Shown piece after piece: positions 5,003 through 8,151 of a DNA stretch of 8,151 nt. The position numbers and the translations under genes are program-made. The stretch lies in contig BNUO01000082.1 in the NCBI GenBank assembly GCA_025997415.1, forward strand, positions 1 to 8,151, given 5' to 3'. Each line of letters starts with the position of its first letter. The first letter of the stretch is position 1. The stretch is from Campylobacterota bacterium (lineage in GTDB: Bacteria > Campylobacterota > Campylobacteria > Campylobacterales > SZUA-545). Under the pieces are notes generated by a model that saw only the letters and a list, made by a program, of their open reading frames with translations, was not told the DNA's origin and did no database searches.

Positions 5003-8000
5003 ATGCGCCTATTTTCTTACCTGTTTTTAGCGTTTTTCCTATGCGTGGATTTCGCCGCCGCCAGCGCGGTTACCGTGCCATTTGTGAAAAACGAGGCTGG
5101 TTACGCCGCAAAGAGCTTCGCAGGAACTCTGATCGCAACCGAAAACGGCGAGATCGTTCATCGCCTCTACGCTGCAGAGGGTTCGGTTGTACTAGTCGAA
5201 AAGATAGGCTTTAGCAAGATAGAACCCAGCGGACAGCAGAAAACCGAAATTCGCAGAGTTGGCAGCAGCGAAGTACTTTATCCATACGAATCGTTGGAAC
5301 TTGGCGCGATCGCAGACAAAATCTCGCTTCGTCTGGTTGCCAAAAAGGGCAATGTCGAAAAGTTATTCACACTCGGCGTTGGCGGAAAAATCTCTAAACT
5401 CAGAATCAAAATCGCAGGCGCAACAAAACTCGCAGTCGATCGCGAAGGGCGGCTGATCGCCACAAGCGAAAAAGGAAGCGTAGCATTCACAAAACCATTC
5501 GCGTTTCAGACGATCGCGGGCGCGACAAAACCTGTCGCCGTCAGATACCGCGTTACGGGCAAAAGCTACGGTTTTTCGCTGGGCGCATACGATCCCGCGC
5601 ACGAAGTGGTGATCGATCCGCTTATCGCCGCAACATACACGGGCGGCGCAGCATATGACGAAACAAACGCGATCGCCATCGATCCCTCAAACGGCATGGT
5701 CTATGTGGGCGGCTCTACCGATTCTGATTCGCCCTCGATCGCCAAATCAACGGGCACGGGCGCAGTTTATGACACCTCGTATGCCTCGCAGCGCGATGGC
5801 TTTATCGCAAAATATGACGAAAATCTTACTGAACTTAAAGCTCTCACCTATGTCGGTGGAAGCGGCGTTGATCATATCAATGCGCTTGCGATCGACAGCG
5901 CACACAATGTCTATGCAGTCGGCGATACCACCTCCAGTGATATTGCAACAACAGCAGCGTTAGTCGGCAGTTCGTACGGCGGCAACACGGACGGCTTTTT
6001 GCTTAAGTTGGATGCCGATCTTAAATGCTCTATAAACTGCGTGCGCTTCGTAGGCGGCGGGGGCGGAGATATGGCAAACAGCGTGGCAACGGACGGCACA
6101 AGCGTTTTCGTAGGCGGCTACACCGCTTCGGCTAGTTTTACGGGAATGACGACCGCTTCGCCTCATAACAACAACTACGATGGATTTGTGGCGAAATACG
6201 CTGCTCTCAACCTCGCACCCGCCGCAGGCACAAACAACCTTGCCTTTATCGGCGGTGCGGACGACGACAGATTTAACGCGATCAAACTGTACAGTCCTAA
6301 CGCTGGTACAAGCTGGCTCTACGCGGCAGGCTGGAGCGACGGCGGCTGGGCACCGACCTGCACATACAACACCCCAGCAATCCCAGACGTGCTCCCGATA
6401 TGCCCCACACCTCCAACTACTGTTGCTACAGGCAACCGTTCCGCGCTAGTTGCGTGGTTTAATGCAAGCGATCTATCGGGTCCGACAACAGCGATTTTGG
6501 CAGGCGATGGAAACGATGAGGTCTATACGATCGAAGCGGGTTTTTCGCCTATTTTTGACAATGTTGTAGCGATCGGCGGGTCATCCAACTCACCAAGAAT
6601 TGTCTATGAAAGCTCTGGGCACGGCGGCAAAGAGATGTTTGTCGCAGTTTTGCCGTACAATCTTGCAGCCGTTCCGATCGTGCATTTTGGCGGCGGAGAC
6701 GAAGACGATTCGATCACTTCGATTGTCTTTGACGATCAAAACCACAGCATTGTCTATGTGGGCGGCACAACAAAGAGTACCAATATGGCAGAGGGATTCC
6801 CAGCACTCTCTGCTGGCGCTTTTTCAAGCTCGATCGGCGGCGACACGGACGGCTTTTTGGCAAAGATCGACACCACCCTTAAAAACAGCTCTGGAGCACC
6901 AAGACCAGACATCACCGATATGAGCTACTTAGGCGGAAGCGGCGCCGATCGCATTAGCCAGATCGTCTCATACAAAAGCACGATTTTCGCAGTCGGCACA
7001 ACCACTTCAAACGATATAAACCTAAGCCAAGTCAATGATCCCGCACGAAAAGTGGGCGCGGATTCGGAGGGTTTTGCGATTCGTATTAGCGGCGACTTAA
7101 AGCTCGATACGCCTGTGATCGCGATTGATCCTGCTAGCAGCACATTTACCCAAACCGCTGTGGGCGGCACCAGCGCGGCACAAACAGTTGTGATCCGCAA
7201 CAACGGCTATGCCGAGTTGAAGATCAGCGCCATAACGCCGAGTAGTTATTCACACTTCACTATTGACCCAAACGGCACAGACGGCTGCGGGAGCTTAACC
7301 GCTATCATCGTGCCTCCGATGAGCAACTGCAAACTTGCTGTCAGCTTTGTACCGACCGTAACAGGCACACACACATTGGTACTTGTTGTCGCCAGCAATG
7401 ACCCGATCAACTCGAGTCTCACCGCGAGTTTCAGCGCAACGGCGGGTCTAATTACAGGCTATAAACTCAAACCGTACTTCGATGACAACACCTCGCGGAT
7501 TAGCTACGACTTTGGCGACACGCCCGTTGCAACAACCAAAACAGCGACTCTCACCGTCAAAAACTGGGGATCGGGCACTCTAAAGATCACCGACATCGTT
7601 CCGACAGACGGCAACTTTTCGCTTGATTACGCGGTGGCGAACCCATGCAACAGTAGCGGCGAATTTGATCTCGCCAGCGATGCAAACTGCACGATCGGTG
7701 TGAAATTCACGCCAACCGATGAGCACAATTTCACGACGGCGAAGATCAGAATTACCAGCAACGATACGCCGCCAGTTACCGAAGTTTCGGTTAAGGGTGT
7801 GGGCAAACACGGCTTGTCGATCACGCCAAATTCGCTTTGGTTTGGAATGCTGCCGTTATCCAGCCCCGCGATCGAAAAAAATATCACAATCACCAATAAC
7901 TACGCGGACGCGGCAACTCTTAGTTTTCCTGCGGCTCTGATCGGCGGTGGCTTTACGAAAACCCTTGACAACTGCTCATATATCGCTTCAGGCGCGGATT

Positions 8001-8151
8001 GCAATATAACGATCGAGTTTGATCCGCTTACGATCGGCGCGGCAAGCGGGGTTTTGAGTTTTAGCGACAGCGTAGGCATCGGAGGCGGACACACGCCCGA
8101 CTTTAATATCTCGCTTAGCGGCATAGCCACATCGCCCTTGTATGGCGTGAT
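5003..8151 (+). CDS. Large exported SBBP beta-propeller / choice-of-anchor D (ASH) domain protein, C-terminus beyond the right edge
   Basis: The frame is open without a stop for 1049 codons to the window edge. Residues 1–22 form a Sec signal peptide ending AAASA. An N-terminal beta-rich domain (about 25–205), of the type that precedes SBBP repeats, ends in VVIDP. Seven repeats follow, starting at about residues 211, 282, 348, 414, 497, 560 and 641. Each has a [YF]xGG-like strand, a VYVGG-like strand and a DGFxAKxDxxL-like end, as expected of a seven-bladed propeller; blades 4 and 5 are the most divergent. Three ASH/choice-of-anchor-D beta-sandwich domains occupy about 706–815, 820–933 and 936 onward. 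Each has a Cys pair before a [FV]xP motif (for example GC…SNCKLAVSFVP), which suggests disulfides outside the cytoplasm. No function can be assigned; surface adhesion or cell-envelope binding is a guess. An anchor or secretion tail should lie beyond the window. Confidence 0.88.
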   Translation, partial: MRLFSYLFLAFFLCVDFAAASAVTVPFVKNEAGYAAKSFAGTLIATENGEIVHRLYAAEGSVVLVEKIGFSKIEPSGQQKTEIRRVGSSEVLYPYESLELGAIADKISLRLVAKKGNVEKLFTLGVGGKISKLRIKIAGATKLAVDREGRLIATSEKGSVAFTKPFAFQTIAGATKPVAVRYRVTGKSYGFSLGAYDPAHEVVIDPLIAATYTGGAAYDETNAIAIDPSNGMVYVGGSTDSDSPSIAKSTGTGAVYDTSYASQRDGFIAKYDENLTELKALTYVGGSGVDHINALAIDSAHNVYAVGDTTSSDIATTAALVGSSYGGNTDGFLLKLDADLKCSINCVRFVGGGGGDMANSVATDGTSVFVGGYTASASFTGMTTASPHNNNYDGFVAKYAALNLAPAAGTNNLAFIGGADDDRFNAIKLYSPNAGTSWLYAAGWSDGGWAPTCTYNTPAIPDVLPICPTPPTTVATGNRSALVAWFNASDLSGPTTAILAGDGNDEVYTIEAGFSPIFDNVVAIGGSSNSPRIVYESSGHGGKEMFVAVLPYNLAAVPIVHFGGGDEDDSITSIVFDDQNHSIVYVGGTTKSTNMAEGFPALSAGAFSSSIGGDTDGFLAKIDTTLKNSSGAPRPDITDMSYLGGSGADRISQIVSYKSTIFAVGTTTSNDINLSQVNDPARKVGADSEGFAIRISGDLKLDTPVIAIDPASSTFTQTAVGGTSAAQTVVIRNNGYAELKISAITPSSYSHFTIDPNGTDGCGSLTAIIVPPMSNCKLAVSFVPTVTGTHTLVLVVASNDPINSSLTASFSATAGLITGYKLKPYFDDNTSRISYDFGDTPVATTKTATLTVKNWGSGTLKITDIVPTDGNFSLDYAVANPCNSSGEFDLASDANCTIGVKFTPTDEHNFTTAKIRITSNDTPPVTEVSVKGVGKHGLSITPNSLWFGMLPLSSPAIEKNITITNNYADAATLSFPAALIGGGFTKTLDNCSYIASGADCNITIEFDPLTIGAASGVLSFSDSVGIGGGHTPDFNISLSGIATSPLYGV

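Noticed and set aside
5042..5044. Lipoprotein processing of the exported protein at Cys14
   Set aside because: The residues before the Cys (AFFL) do not fit a lipobox, which needs a small residue just before Cys. AAASA at 18–22 fits ordinary signal peptidase cleavage better.
4804..5214. Plus-strand frame of 136 codons
   Set aside because: It begins in repeat sequence (VILSEAKNL is the translated repeat end) and then overlaps the signal-peptide region of the exported-protein gene in another frame.

Overview
The window looks like Campylobacterota chromosome, although its GC content (roughly half, higher in the fliE–ftsI–gpt block) is well above that of Campylobacter or Helicobacter. The best taxonomic evidence is the adjacency fliE → class B penicillin-binding protein, a gene order known from Helicobacter and Campylobacter, followed by a phosphoribosyltransferase that closely resembles the Helicobacter Gpt type. 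CGATCG is strikingly frequent (about 26 copies by hand count in 8.15 kb). An uncultured or little-studied lineage is plausible, but no species can be named from this sequence.

Layout. (1) Positions 1–1066, minus strand: the N-terminal 355 codons of a methyl-accepting chemotaxis protein that runs off the left edge. (2) Positions 1067–2115: a gene-free divergent region holding inverted-repeat elements, a 75-base perfect ATTG tetranucleotide tract with a decayed tail, a degenerate hexamer tract, and a strong candidate sigma-54 promoter (1979–1992) with a weaker sigma-28-like site behind it. (3) Positions 2116–4585, plus strand: a tight operon of fliE (flagellar rod/MS-ring adaptor), ftsI-type transpeptidase and gpt-type purine phosphoribosyltransferase, with gaps of +2 and −1 bases. 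(4) Positions 4586–5002: a cluster of three further inverted-repeat elements and a perfect TATAAT box. (5) Position 5003 to the right edge, plus strand: one uninterrupted, incomplete reading frame of at least 1049 codons encoding an exported protein. It has a signal peptide, an N-terminal beta domain, seven SBBP-type blade repeats and three ASH/choice-of-anchor-D domains.

How it fits together. Chemoreceptor and fliE point to motility. If the sigma-54 site is real, septal peptidoglycan synthesis (ftsI) and purine salvage (gpt) are transcribed at least partly from a flagellar-class promoter. The usual upstream partners flgB and flgC are missing and repeats stand in their place. The two repeat-rich regions bracket the operon. 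Three of the repeat elements share an inner cassette in which conserved flanks enclose a hairpin whose sequence differs at every locus while its ability to pair is kept; this is the most unusual structural signal in the window. The large surface-type protein begins only 73 bases beyond the last repeat element.
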